Positions 45,770 through 56,993 of a stretch of 64,000 bases of DNA are shown one piece after another. This stretch comes from Eurosta solidaginis. Lineage: Eukaryota > Arthropoda > Insecta > Diptera > Tephritidae. Position numbers and translations under genes: made by a program. The DNA lies in assembly GCF_040869045.1 (NCBI RefSeq), contig NC_090322.1, forward strand, positions 177,582,672 to 177,646,671, in the 5' to 3' direction. Position 1 is the first letter of the stretch; each line of letters opens with the position of its first letter. A model generated the notes under the pieces. It was not told the origin of the DNA. It ran no database searches and saw only the letters and a list, made by a program, of their open reading frames with translations.

Positions 45770-47965
45770 CGCTTCTTAGTTTTCTGCATGGCGGAACGAT
45801 ACAAAGTGGCCGCATCGAACATCTGATTATAACCTTTTTTATTTGATTTGATACATCAACTACCGGCGCAGTACGATTTTGACATTTGTCCATCGAATTT
45901 ACAAGTACATGGAATTTTTTTTGTTTGTAGGTATGTCACCATGCTCTCACCTTGTATCGTTCCGCCATGATTGTCTGTCTCATCCTTCATACTAATCGAG
46001 CAGTTACTTCTGTGTGAAAGCAAAAAATTTACGATTTCATTAGCAGGTGAAATGAGATCATTAAGTTTCTGTGTGAAAACATTATTAAACTGTTTTATCC
46101 CCAAATCAAATTTGACAAAGTAGGGCGGAAAATCGTTTCGATATACAACAATTGTCTATCCTGTCGAAAAATCAACACAACAAAATGAATTATTTCAATT
46201 CGTTCTTTCTGTTTGCTTGCAATTAACCCCAACCATTACCTATGTAGATGCCATTTACATAGAATATTTTACTTCTGACTTTCTGAAATAAAATTTTTTT
46301 AAATAGAAATGGAAATTCTGAACTTTAGTTGTAACTTTCTGAACTTGAATTGTAATTCTCTAAGCTATAATTGCTCTTTGGGAATTGAGTTATTAGTTTT
46401 CTGAAATTAAATAGCAATTTCTGAACTTGAGCTCTAACTTTCCGAACCTAAATTGTAATTTTCTGAATTCAAAATGGATTTTCTTAACTTAAAGTAATTG
46501 TAATTTTTTAAATTTGTTTTTCTGAATATAAATTGGAATTTTGAACTTACTTTCTGAACCTGAAATGAAGTAGGACTTTATTAACTTTAACTGCAACTCT
46601 GTGAATTTTAATTGGATATTCTGGGCTTGAGTTGTAATTCCGTAAACTATAACTGAGCTTTTCTGAACTAGAATTATTAGTTTTCTGAATTTAAATTCGA
46701 ATTTGTGAACTTGAATTCTAACTTTCTGAGCTTGAAGTTTCTGAATTTGAGATGGATTTTCTCAACTTTAATTGCAACCTTCTGAAATCGAATTGGAATT
46801 ACTTAACTTTAATTGCAACTTTCTTAATTTGAATTGTCATTTTCTGAACTTGAATTTGACTCTCTAAACTATAACTGTGATTTTGTGAATTTAAATTGGA
46901 AATTCTGAAATTGAATAGTAAATTTCTCAACTAAAAACTTTATATCTGGTGTTTGTTACTTTTTTACTATGTTTCGACACTTCAACTTCCAGCGCAGTAC
47001 GATTTTGACATTCGTCTATCGATTTACAAAAAGAAAATAAATGAAATTTTTATTTATGTTTGCATGTATGTCACTCTGCTGTCACTTTGTATGGTTCCGT
47101 CATGATCAGATGAAACAAATAAATCACATTCGCCATTGTCTTCATTGCTCTGTAAATTTTCACCGAAATAAGTTATAATATGTCCATGGCGATTGAATTA
47201 AGAAGTGCTTTGTGGACACAGCACTTCGCGTACAAACTCGTGAATTATCACAAGCTCCAATTGGGTGTTGTGCCGACAGTCTTTTAGCAAAATTTAACCG
47301 CAGTGACGATGTGTTGTTGAGTTAGTGATATTGAATATTGGTGCCACGCTGGCCTAAGTGGTGACAAAAGTTTGTTATTTACGCCCCGATTCTAGTGTGA
47401 TAAAAACATTCTTCACCACGGTAACGAAATCATGTGGCAACTTTCACACCCTTTTGGTATTCTACCCGCGAAAGTATCCGGATAATTTTTTACCCACAAA
47501 AGTAGGTGGTTACATCAAAATAACCACACAAAAGCTGTTGTTTAGAAAAAGGCAATACATAAAAATAAAGAATTGTAAGCGTAAATAAGTTAACATAATA
47601 GTAAAAAAGTGTTGCCTCTTGCTATACATATTTGGTTACATTATGTACTTTCACAGTATATATTACAATAAAGCTATGTAAAAACTTATGCATGTATGTA
47701 CATATATACACATCGTCCCGTTTATTCGCTAATTTCGTATCTACGAGTGACACATTTTCGATAAAGCCATGGTGGAACCATACAAGATATCAGCATGGTG
47801 ACTTACCTACAAACATAAATAAAAATTCCATGTACTTTGTTTTTGTAAATTCGATGGACAAATGTCAAAATCGTACTGCGCCGGAAGTTGATGTATTAAA
47901 TCAAATAAAAAAGGTTTATATTCAGCTGTCCCATGCTGCCACCTTGTATCGTTCCGGCATGGGTA
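45770..47965. repeat. Three dispersed copies of a short element (45770-45985, 46985-47110, 47765-47965 inverted)
   Basis: All share GCAGTACGATTTTGACAT, TCCATCGAATTTAC and CTTGTATCGTTCC. The first two are direct, while the third is inverted relative to them (ATTCGATGGACAAATGTC, CGTACTGCGCCGG). A MITE-like family, without coding frames. Confidence 0.75.
46290..46950. repeat. Degenerate TTCTGAACTTGAATTG minisatellite
   Basis: Variants of TTTCTGAACTTGAATTGTAA recur about every 20-25 bp for 650 bp. Short related stretches lie at 42840-42940 and 45250-45440 (AATTCAAGCTCAGAAATTCC on the other strand). Confidence 0.75.
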
Positions 47966-49016
47966 AAGCGAAGAAAACCAACTTTTAAATTTCACCACAG
48001 ACAATGGTGAGTTTTTCGATGATACAGCGTTACCAGTTTGACCAGAATCGTGAATAAAAGAACTGGTAACGATTTTCGGTTACATAATGTTCTGGGTACT
48101 ATTTTACCGGTAAGGCTCAGAATCGGGCCGTTAATATATATATGTAAGTAAACTTTTCAAACTGTTTCAGCAATATCTTGTGGGTATTCCATTTATCGCA
48201 GCTTAAATAAACAATTTGGGCAGCCATTAAGTAGAATGACAACCAATTTTTAAAGTATCTTTTTAAAAATTTTGCGCTTAGTAGCAAGTTTTCTAACGTT
48301 CATGAGTTTTAAGCGCGCAAAATTTTGCGATTGCAAATATAAAGGAACGTGAGACTTAGCAGTTGACTTAAAAATGTTTGCTAACATATTTTGTCTCTTA
48401 TTCATTTGTTAAAATGCAATTTTTAATTGTAAAAAATGTTGGAAAAATATTAAAGAGTGAAAAAATTATTACATCAGCAAGGTTTGATAGCCCTCATGGC
48501 CAAAATACATGTCAATTTCTTGTTCCTATACTTTGCTTGCAACAAAAGTTGGAAGTTGGCTACTTTTTATGATAAATGGCGCTGGTGATGCGCTATTTGT
48601 CGCTCTCCAATCAAATACATACATGCAATAAGCGAACGATGCTGCAGTAAAAATCTTATTTCTTCATCGTGCCAGTCGTATTTCTGCCATCATTGGAACT
48701 TTGCAGCATCCGTAACGGCGGTACTTTGTCTAAATCAAACATTTGCTTAAAGAGTAAATGGGATTTCAGCAGCCTTACAGAAGAAAATGGAAAGTTTCGT
48801 GCTATTTGGTTTTTAAGCTATTGCATAGATTTTATCGCGGGCTTGGCGACTAAATCAAAAAAAAAAACCGTAACGGATATTTGTCAAAAAAGATCCGAAA
48901 AGGTTCGAAAAGATTCGAAAACGTTCGTAAAGGTTCCGTGTTAGCAACAGGCCAAATACATAATATTGGATCTCTATCATAATCAGCGGTGGGCAGGTTA
49001 CCAAATTGAGAATATG
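47966..49016. other. Intronic sequence, no feature seen
   Basis: Only a short GATCCGAAAAGGTTCGAAAAG stretch (48889-48930) stands out, similar in style to the CCGAAA array. Confidence 0.4.
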
Positions 49017-49127
49017 TTAAGCGCCAAATACACGACACGAACATTTCCGTGAACATTCCGCAATCTTGTTCGCAGCTTTGGCCATACACCATACGAACTT
49101 TTGGCCGAACATTAGTTCTCTTTCAGA

Positions 49128-49300
49128 CAGCGATGAATACGAACAACAATTGTGCTGCAGCAATATTGCTCTCTGTGGCAATTAAGCGTAAAAAAAAGAG
49201 AGAAGATCGCAAAAAAAAGAATTTGATACAAAGAATGGTTTAAAAAACGAGGAGTTCTTGGACAAAGTGAGCTTATTAAAGAACTGGAATTCACGTATTT
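49128..49300 (+). pseudogene. Harbinger transposase N-terminal remnant
   Basis: From 49131 it reads MNTNNNCAAAILLSVAIKRK, then KKREDRKKK, then after a one-base shift FKKRGVLGQSELIKELEF, like the N-terminus of HARBI1-type proteins (basic KKR...W, then R..G....L..EL). The catalytic domain is missing. Confidence 0.65.
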
Positions 49301-49477
49301 TTTTTATAACTGTATCCTTTGTGGCATCAGGATCTACTTCTTTAATTTTTCGATTAAAGTCGCATAATCATTATTCTTTTTAATTCTATTACAATAATCT
49401 TTGCTTTTTACTTGCCACAATGATGGCAAAGATTTATACATTTCAATAAATTCACTCAGAAATTTTTTATTGTCCAT
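49285..49477 (-). pseudogene. MADF-domain protein remnant of the same Harbinger element
   Basis: The minus-strand ATG at 49477 gives MDNKKFLSEFIEMYKSLPSL then WQVKSKDYCNRIKKNNDY, the MADF pattern (FI..Y...P.LW....DY.N). It ends at a TAG at 49334-49336. One base out of frame it continues VDPDATKDTVIKKIREF, the conserved MADF end. Harbinger elements often encode a Myb/MADF DNA-binding partner opposite the transposase. Here both are truncated. Confidence 0.75.
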
Positions 49478-49707
49478 TTTACTTTTCCGCGCACGTCTGT
49501 TCCGTTCAGAAATTACTACGATTATGAGCTATTTCGCCATACACGCACGAACAGTTCGCGCAAATGTTCGCCAAAAATTAAAATATTTTGATTTTTGGCG
49601 AACATTTGCGCGAACTGGCAAACACCACCATACACGACAGAAAAGGTCGCAGAAACATGACATAACGGGAATGTTCGCGGAAATGTTCGAGTCGTGTATT
49701 TGGCGCT

Positions 49708-51016
49708 TTAGTAAACACGAACGCGTAGCGAGCCCGAAAGCAAAATCCATTATTTATTTAGTTTGATTTCAATGCTTGAACGGCGAGCATGTGTCACACG
49801 TACTCTTTGGTACTCTCTTTTAAGCGCGCCTGCGACACTTACTCAACGTACGTCCATCGAAATCAAACTAAAAGACATAGATGAATGGATTTGCAACTCT
49901 TTGTTTCGAGAGAGCGCTGTCAAAATGCACATTTTTTATAACATTTATCAATGATGCCACTCCAAACAAAAATGAATAGATCTGAAAATGCGGATTTTTG
50001 ACATACATTTCGGCGATTATAGTTTCAATCATTTAATAAAATGATAGTCGTAAAATATTTATTTCCTTAAAGTTATTTTACAATAATACGACCAGTTAGA
50101 GTTAAATATAAACAAATCTAAGTAAAATTTACATTTCTATTAAATTAATTAGTCAAATATTGTAACGCATTTAACTCGCAGTGAAAACCATATATTCTTT
50201 TGAAATTGCAGTAAATCGGACCTATGATATAATAGTTAACATTATTTAATGGATAGGCCTTATCCTACATGTCTGGCGTTCCAGGTTCTGTGATCAAAAT
50301 GGACTGGTTGCATCGGAAGTTCATATTTACAAAACCTATTTTTAGTGATAACTTTTGAATGGAAAATAATATTTACCCTCCGCCTTCGAGCTAATAATAC
50401 TTACACTAAAACAAGTATTTTAATCCTTTTTTTCATAATTTTTGAACGCTATTCTACAGTTGTAGGTCAAACTAAAGTTTACCAAAATTTTTGGCACGTT
50501 TTTCGTTTTGGTTGGCACATTTTTTGTTCTGGCACCCGTTTCAGCTGGCGCGAGGGATTTATCTGTGATTGTTGCCAGCAACAACTAGAAGATAAATCCC
50601 TCGTGAGAGCGAAAATATGAGAGCGTAAGCAAAAGATTCGTATCAATCTAATCTATGCTAAAAGAGCTGTCGTTGATTTTCACGAAGTAACCATTGTGCT
50701 ATCGCTTATCGTATACATATATGGTCGCTTACCGCAATGCATTTTTTTAGCGCACGAAAACAACCGGCGTTTTTTGCCCCTACCCAAATAAGCACGCGTT
50801 GCGACAATGTAAAGCATGTGTGCAAACGTCAAATCTAAATGTCACGCAGAACAAAATTTGGAAATCGAGTTAGGTTTTCACGCAGCAAATTCAATTTGAG
50901 TTGCCCTCATACAAGTTGTATGTGCATGAGACATTTTTGACAGAAAATGACTTGCGTGCGTTTATATTAGGTTGGCTTGTTAGCAGGTGCTAAGCTCACG
51001 CCCACCCCGGATCATA
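49708..51016. other. Intronic sequence, no feature seen
   Basis: An imperfect inverted pair, GCGCGAGGGATTTATC and GATAAATCCCTCGTGAG, at about 50548-50607 is the only local structure. No conserved coding signal. Confidence 0.45.
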
Positions 51017-51128
51017 AAGTTAAAGTTAAAGTTAAGGTTAAAGTTAATGTTAAAGTTAAAGTTAAAGTTAAAGTTAAGGTTAAAGTTAAAGTTAAAGTGA
51101 ATGTTAAAGTTAAAGTGAAAGTTAAATA
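51017..51128. repeat. (GTTAAA)n microsatellite
   Basis: About 18 near-perfect copies of AGTTAA/GTTAAA with occasional GGTTAA and AGTGAA variants. Confidence 0.95.
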
Positions 51129-51599
51129 TTAACTTCTCATTTATTCAATAAAAGTAAAAAAATTGTTTTCTTAGCGGTCACCACGCTTAAAAAGGTTAAC
51201 TTGAATTAATATCAAAGAAAAAACTTGAATTAATATCAAAGAAAACAAAATGTTGCATAAATATTATAATTGCATAAGTTGATAATATGCAATAGCTTTA
51301 CCGCGGCAGTCCCCGAGTGCCACACGTCCTCTTTTTTTTTTAATTTGAATACAAAAGTTTCTGTATAGGAAACGAGAAAACATTTAGTTCGAATGGGGGA
51401 AGACAGAAAAAATCTACTTATTTCTCGACTCTTTTGTTATTTTGAAGGCATACCTGCTGATCGGTCACATCGGCAAGTCAAAGGTTGTTCTCATTTAGCA
51501 TGTGCGAGAACAGATATTCCTGTGCAGTCTTTTTCGTTCCACGACAAATTTTGCTTGATGTCGCTGCATGCCCTTTTTTTTGCTGCAGAGATAAGTTTG

Positions 51600-51962
51600 T
51601 GCGTCCATATTTGTGGTGCCACGCCCATTATCCAAAATTATACTAATTTCCTATTCTGCATCATAAGGTCAACGCACCTACCAAGTTTCATCGCTTTATC
51701 CGTCCTCGGTAATGAATTATCGCACTTTTTCGTTTTTTTGGAAATATCAAAAAAATGGGCGAGTTTATAGTCCGCTTTCGTTCATTTTAAATAGCGATCT
51801 GAGATGAGTGCCCAAGAAGTTACATACCAAAGTTCAATAATATACCTCGAAATTTACTCAAGTATCGTGCTTACGGACCGACAGACGGACGGACATGGCT
51901 AAATGAATTTCTTATTTGGCCCAGATGATTTTGATATATATAAGTCTATATCTATCTCGATT
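51600..51962. mobile_element. mini-me/DINE-1-like repeat, copy 4 (right part)
   Basis: GTGGTGCCACGCCCATTATC, ACCTACCAAGTTTCATCGC, GACAGACGGACGGACATGGC and TATATCTATCTCGATTAG match the right half of the copy at 56994-61206. It stops where the LINE relic on the right begins. Confidence 0.75.
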
Positions 51963-51964
51963 AG

Positions 51965-53425
51965 GTTGAACTGGTCGGTTCGTGAGGACCTCACGTAGAC
52001 AGAATTAGTCCATAGTGTTACCAGATGTTTGTTTTAACGACCACACTGAAAAACCCTATACAAAACCAGGACCTATGTTATAAAATAACTCCGTTCTCTT
52101 GGCAAATACTAGAAGCTTTCTAGGACTTAAACCACTTGCTGCTTCTAGATCTGACAACTGTATCACTCCTAATAGCTGTTATCACTGACCAAGCCTAATT
52201 TAAAGGCACGTGACGCCAGAAGGCATTGTCCAGTCAGAATACCCGTCATGAGTCTAAAGTCCTATATTTTTAATGATAGAATCAACTTTGTTAGTCTAAG
52301 GTTGTAAGACCTACACATTAACTTCCACACTCGACTACAGCCCGGCGCTTGAACCCACGCCTTTCCCGCTTGGTCGATCGTGTGCTTCTCTCGCTTTCGC
52401 TTAATCTCTCCCAGTCTAATTGGGGCATCTACGGAGCAAGCTTCAAGAGATGCGCCCTTTTTAGCTAGCTCATCCAATTTTTCATTGCCATCTTTTCCCA
52501 TATGTCCTGGAACCCAATATAGATGTATGCTTCTCTCTGTCCCGATTCTCTCCAGAGACTGCTTACACTCTAACACGCATTTAGATGCTGTGCTATGCGA
52601 GATTATGGAGTGCTGCTTGACTGTCAATATAAAAGTTAACACGTTTGCAGCTTAAGCTATTCTCTTTCAGGGTTTCTACTGCTTTGGTTACTGCTGATAT
52701 TTCCGCTTGGAAAACGCTACAGTAATCCGACAGCCTGTGGGATCTGTTTATTTCCGGATCAGCACAGTATATCGCAGACCCTACTCCTTCCACTACTTTG
52801 GAACCATCTGTGTACACATCTATCGCCTCTTTCGCCATTTGAGCACCCTTTTGCTAACTGTCCACCTCTATTGTGGCCTTAAGATCTCCCTCAAAGCGTT
52901 GATAGGGAATCAAGTAATCTCTTCGTCTTGCGATTGATGACGCTATACTACTATGGCCGAATGGGCGGCGCTCAAGCTGCCCCGACGCACCGAGCCTGGC
53001 TGCAGTTGCTAACGCTATGTTGTTTGCTACCAGGTCTACGGATGGAATGTGCAGAATGGCATACAGTGCAACCGTCGGGGCTGTTTTCAGGGCCCTTTTA
53101 ATGCCGAGCATTGATAGTCTGCATACCACCTCTAATTTTTTGAGGTAGGTTGTTTTTTGTGTGGCTTTCCACCAAACAAGAACTCCATAGTATAGAATAG
53201 GGCTTACAATCGCTGTAAAAACCCAATGAGAAAGAGAGGGTGGTAAGCCCCACGTACACCCCAGCATTCTTTTACACGCATAAGGCATTGAGGCCTTCTT
53301 CACTCTCTCCTCCACGTTGAGATACTAGGATGATTCCTAGATATTTTGTGCAAGGTTTCGCCTCGTCCAATTTGAGACCTTGTACATCTTTGTAAACAAA
53401 ACCATATCCGTCTTCTCTTAATGTT
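51965..53425 (-). pseudogene. LINE RT C-terminus + RNase H + 3' end, best-preserved relic of this family
   Basis: From 53425 downwards: KYLG-like start, then EERVKKASMPYACKRMLGCT, LYYGVLVWWKATQK and SIASSIARRRDYLIPYQRF (53315-52854). RNase H follows with all acidic positions in view: VYTDGSKVVEGVGSAIYC, FQAEISAV, YIDSQAAL, then in another frame YWVPGHMGKDGNEKLDELAK. After this come RLGEIKRKREKHTIDQAGKAW and the C-terminal region. Two frame changes (near 52640 and 52850) separate the blocks. The RT catalytic part is missing. R1/Jockey-superfamily. Confidence 0.85.
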
Positions 53426-53879
53426 TAGAGAAACAAATCAAATTTGCTACTCATCTCGTGTCGCTGTTGACAATCGGGTTGTTTACGTATAAAATGCCGA
53501 CTGTATTCGTTTGAAAGCCGGAGATATATTTTTTCCAGGCAATCATTATGTATATAATTTGGTCTGAAGCTTTGCTTAGTTTTTTTTTTGGTACACTCCG
53601 AGCCTTCTGCGTGTGTTTTTTTTTTTAACTATTTAAAGATTATGTGTACAGAAGAAGGAATGATGTAGCCTCGTAAGTTTGACACTTTTCCAAAGACTAC
53701 TTTGGGCAAAATATATGCTTCGGGTTGGTATGTATCTCATTACAACGAAGCTGCCTTGTTTTTCATTTTTATGACGAACTTTGCAAGGTAGTTTTTGTCC
53801 AATTGGAATTTTTGACAATTTTTGTGGGATCAGACTTGGAAGAAAAGCAATACAACAAAGTTAGCGTGCTTTCTTATTT

Positions 53880-54960
53880 CTACGCATACCTGCGATTTGC
53901 TAACTTTCAGCATGGCTTTCGAAAATAGCATAGCACTGCCAGTAATGCTCATATAAGCGGATTGAACAAAGAGGTCCACCATAGAACACATCTCGTAGCG
54001 CTAGACCTGTCAAAGATTTTGACACAGTCAATCATGGCATTTTCTCTAAGAATAGAAAGGTTGAAACTTTCCCCTAGTCTAAAAAGCTAGCACAGCAAAA
54101 TATTTGAAGTGTCGGAAAGCATCGGTCCAATTTACGTACGCAACATCCAGGGGTGGTATTGTTTAATTTTAACATATTCAAGTTACATTCCTCATCAGAT
54201 AAAATCACCATTATTTCCCATGCAGGTGAATGATAATGAGCACAGGTTCTGTCCCTGTCCGTTAGTGAACAAATCTTTGGGGACCTTATTTATGACATGG
54301 TTGTTGCAAATGTAAGAAATATTGAACATCAGCATCGAGGGCATTACGTAACTCACTTTCCGGAACACAAAAAAAAAAATTTCTGTGTGTGACGTTCGAT
54401 AACAGTTTAGAGCCGGAACCAAATCTTCAAGTTACTTGCTGGCAGTACTTAAGACAAAGACAGAGAAAATCTGATAGCTACCTGAAAGTAATTCGCTAGC
54501 TGCTTGTGTGCTATGTGTCTCCGATTCGGTCGTCGAGCTTAAGAGAAATAAAGTGGAAGAATCTACACAGGCCTATTAAAATATCGCGTTTGGTACTGTC
54601 ACGGGATGTCTTCTTATGTCGTCCGAACATCATCTAAACATCGAGGTGGGCATACTCCTCATAAATGGGGGAGAAGATAAATGTTTAAGTTTAAACTAGA
54701 AGAGCACAAAAATCCTTTTGCCACATCCACAAACAGTTAACAAAGCCTTACGCCGATAAAAGTTCCTGTAACCCAATGTCCGAAACTCACAGTCGAGGAA
54801 AAAATACTTCTCAGTGAGACAAGTTCCACTCTGTCCTCGATGATAATTTGTGATTGATCGCATCCACTGATGGAGCCAATCACTGATACAAGTAGAAGAA
54901 TTTCAAAGAATATGAGGTAGTAAATGAAAGGGTTAAAACATACGCAATTGAATAGAAACT
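53880..54960 (+). pseudogene. Jockey-like RT relic
   Basis: QHGFRKHSTTSNAHISGLNK and THLVALDLSKDFDTVNHGIF (53905-54045) are the FR...T and LDLSKAFD RT blocks. Further right VNDNEHRFCPC and VTFDNSLEPEPN are consistent with later RT regions but badly decayed; the YADD block is not readable. Confidence 0.65.
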
Positions 54961-55089
54961 GGGCAAGTATTTGATGAGAAGCCTAGAAGAACCGTAGCAG
55001 AAGAAATCATATTCTTCAACAGAGTATATTTAATGGTACAATAAAAAGCCTTTTAAAATGTCCAGACTTTTTATCCGTTAAAAACGCAG

Positions 55090-55440
55090 CTCATATATTT
55101 TCAAAATTATCCCAATTTTTTTATTCTCTTCAGAGCCACTTGTAGAATGGCAAGTTATCTTTTTAACTCAGAGTTAACCTGATATGAGGGTCTAGTCCTA
55201 GGTCGTAAATTTTTTACAAATTTTTTAAATTAACTCTGCGTTAAGTAGACAACTTGGCAGCCTCCAAGCTGACCTCAACGAGTTAATTTAATTATTATTT
55301 TTTTTTTCTACCTTGAGCGTCAATTAGCCAGCCAATATAATTCACTCTGGTAGGATGATATGTCATCATTACTAAATCATTGCTAAAGTCAAACGGTTAA
55401 TATGGCTGGCTACGTCAAAGAGTTAATTTACCTCATGTAC
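55090..55440. other. Intronic sequence near the receptor exon; possible decayed MITE
   Basis: GCAAGTTATCTTTTTAACTC and an imperfect inverted partner near 55235-55290 suggest a palindromic element, but I could not define ends. No coding signal. Confidence 0.35.
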
Positions 55441-55809
55441 TTATACAATGGTTTATAGGTAAATTTTGTAGAAATGAAAAAAGTTTGTTATGGTAATGGT
55501 ACAAACACTCCTCAGAAGTTAAGAAAAGTGCTAAGGATTTGGCCGTACTTAGCGGGATATGAATCCGACAAGCACCTTCTGATACTAACTCGTCTGCCTC
55601 GGCAAATATATTTGACATCTCCAACCTTTCGATCTGTGGATCTTAGTCCGCTCTTATGACAAGCATGCCTAACGCGGGAATATTGCAAACCCCTCAACTT
55701 GCTCGTTACATATAATGTGTCTAAGTAGTGTAAACTTAGGCCTCTCTATTTACATATATTTTATAAATATTAAAAAAAAAAGAAACTATTGAGTTTGTCT
55801 CATACTCAC

Positions 55810-56010
55810 CTTGTCGGCTGGTTGGCATTAATTGGCTAAATACAGCAATTGGCGTCATACAAATAATGGCACCAAACCAAATAAATCCAATAATACGATA
55901 AGCATGATTAATAGTTTGCCATGTTCTTGAGCGTAGTGGATGGCAGATGGCGTAATAGCGTTCGCAGGATATTGCAACCAACGTCCACGATGAGACAGCT
56001 ACTGAGGCAG
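55810..56010 (-). CDS. CCKLR: CCK-like (sulfakinin) receptor exon: TM3 end - TM4
   Basis: This 201-bp internal exon follows acceptor TTACGCAG (to 56011) and ends CGACAAG|GTGAGT, both junctions phase 1. It encodes ASVAVSSWTLVAISCERYYA (end of TM3, with ERY as the DRY-box equivalent), then ICHPLRSRTWQTINHAYR (ICL2), IIGFIWFGAIICMTPIAVF (TM4) and SQLMPTSRQ. The pattern is typical of dipteran CCK-like receptors and is intact. The next exon in frame is 8585-9103. No TM1-2 exon was found between 56011 and 64000, so the upstream intron exceeds 7.9 kb. Confidence 0.93.
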
Positions 56011-56491
56011 CTGCGTAATTTTCAATAAAATATAAATATTAAATTGTCATATCATGACTAACGTGACTAAAGTAATTAACGTTACAACTATTTTTTTTAA
56101 ACACAAACATTAACTTTATAATATTCAACTTAGCGCTCAACTGTGGGAGAAAGGTACGCGATAGAGTTGATATAAGCGAAATCACAGAGCAGCGTGAGGC
56201 AAACATGACACCTGCATATAAATTAAAGTCAATGAGCATATACAAAATTTTTATACATGCAAGTGCAAGCGATGTATAACACACTGCTGTTTTGTTGGAA
56301 ACAAAGAGCCAAAGTAAACATGAGCAAATGCGTTATTTTTCTACAGATAGGAAAAGTGTTTACAAAAACAAAGAACATGGTTAGGTAATAAGGTTTAAGT
56401 TTAAATTTGTTTCTTTTTAGGGCTTTGTTGGTTGTAACATATTTCTACATTTTTTCGATGGATTTATATGAAGTAATAAAGTGAAAACAAA
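56011..56491 (-). other. Upstream receptor intron, first part
   Basis: It begins with the acceptor of the TM3-4 exon. A minus-strand 81-codon frame (56039-56284) runs here, but it lacks the TM2/ECL1 motifs of this receptor and a donor in the right phase. No other feature. Confidence 0.5.
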
Positions 56492-56857
56492 CGGCGGACG
56501 CCGTGATTTGATGGTAGCGTGCTCCGCCTACCACACCGAAGATTCTGGGCTCATGCTTCGGGCAAAGCAACATCAAAATTTTAGAACCAATTTTTTCAAT
56601 TAGAAGAAAATTTTTCTAGGCGGGTCGACCCTCGGCAGTGTTTGGCAAGCACTCCGAGTTATTTCTGCCAAAAAAAACTCTCAGTGAAATCTCATCCGCC
56701 TTGCAGATGCCGTTCGGAGTTGGCATTAAACAAGTAGCCGCCCCCCCCCCCCCCCCCCCCACCCCGCTGTTCTAAGAAAAAGTAAAAGAAGCACGGCGCA
56801 AGTTGGAAGTGAAGGTCGGCCTAAAATCTCTTCGGAGGTTATCGCGCCTTACATTTA
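56492..56857 (+). mobile_element. tRNA-derived SINE (copy 5) with target-site duplication and poly-C run
   Basis: The head has GATTTGATGGTAGCGTGCTC, and the body GCCGTTCGGAGTTGGCATTA and CGGAGGTTATCGCGCC. TAAAGTGAAAACAAA flanks it on both sides (15 bp). A run of about 19 C (56742-56760) sits where the family normally has GGTCCCGTCCGG, possibly slippage or an assembly artefact. Confidence 0.9.
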
Positions 56858-56879
56858 TAAAGTGAAAACAAAGAAAAAG

Positions 56880-56993
56880 TCAAAATAATTAAATAAAAAT
56901 AAAATATGAATAAAATAAAATAAAACCATGAAAAACAAAATAAATCAAATAAAATAAAATAAAATAAAAAAAAAAAAAAATAAAATAGAATAA
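56880..56993. repeat. (AAAAT)n-type microsatellite
   Basis: AAATAAAATAAAAT-type repeats with an A15 run lie immediately left of the mini-me-like element, mirroring the larger array at 61206. Confidence 0.85.

Larger units (their letters stand above)
49020..49707. mobile_element. Small PIF/Harbinger element with TTA target duplication
   Basis: Terminal inverted repeats of about 40 bp start AGCGCCAAATACACGAC and end GTCGTGTATTTGGCGCT. TTA lies on both sides (49017-49019 and 49708-49710), the duplication expected for PIF/Harbinger. The interior holds a transposase N-terminal remnant (+), a MADF-domain remnant (-) and a 25-bp perfect hairpin at 49552-49617 (TTCGCGCAAATGTTCGCC and its complement). 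Confidence 0.88.
9104..55809 (-). other. CCKLR: Giant intron of the CCK-like receptor gene (about 46.7 kb)
   Basis: Its donor (minus strand) is GTGAGTATG at 55809-55801 and its acceptor GTCCACAG ends at 9104. Protein similarity is contiguous across the junction, so no coding exon need be missing. It is filled by LTR, LINE, Penelope-free Helentron-like, SINE, hAT and Harbinger sequences in both orientations, described separately. Size comes directly from the exon positions, provided the assembly is collinear. Confidence 0.85.

Noticed and set aside
51017..51128. GTTAAA array as a telomere-like repeat
   Set aside because: Diptera of this group do not use such repeats at telomeres, and the array is short, interstitial and typical of a microsatellite.
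56039..56284. Possible TM2 exon of the receptor just upstream of the TM3-4 exon (frame with LISTLSRTF after an AG)
   Set aside because: It lacks the TM2 Asp motif and a donor in the required phase, and similarity is limited to a few residues. I consider it chance.
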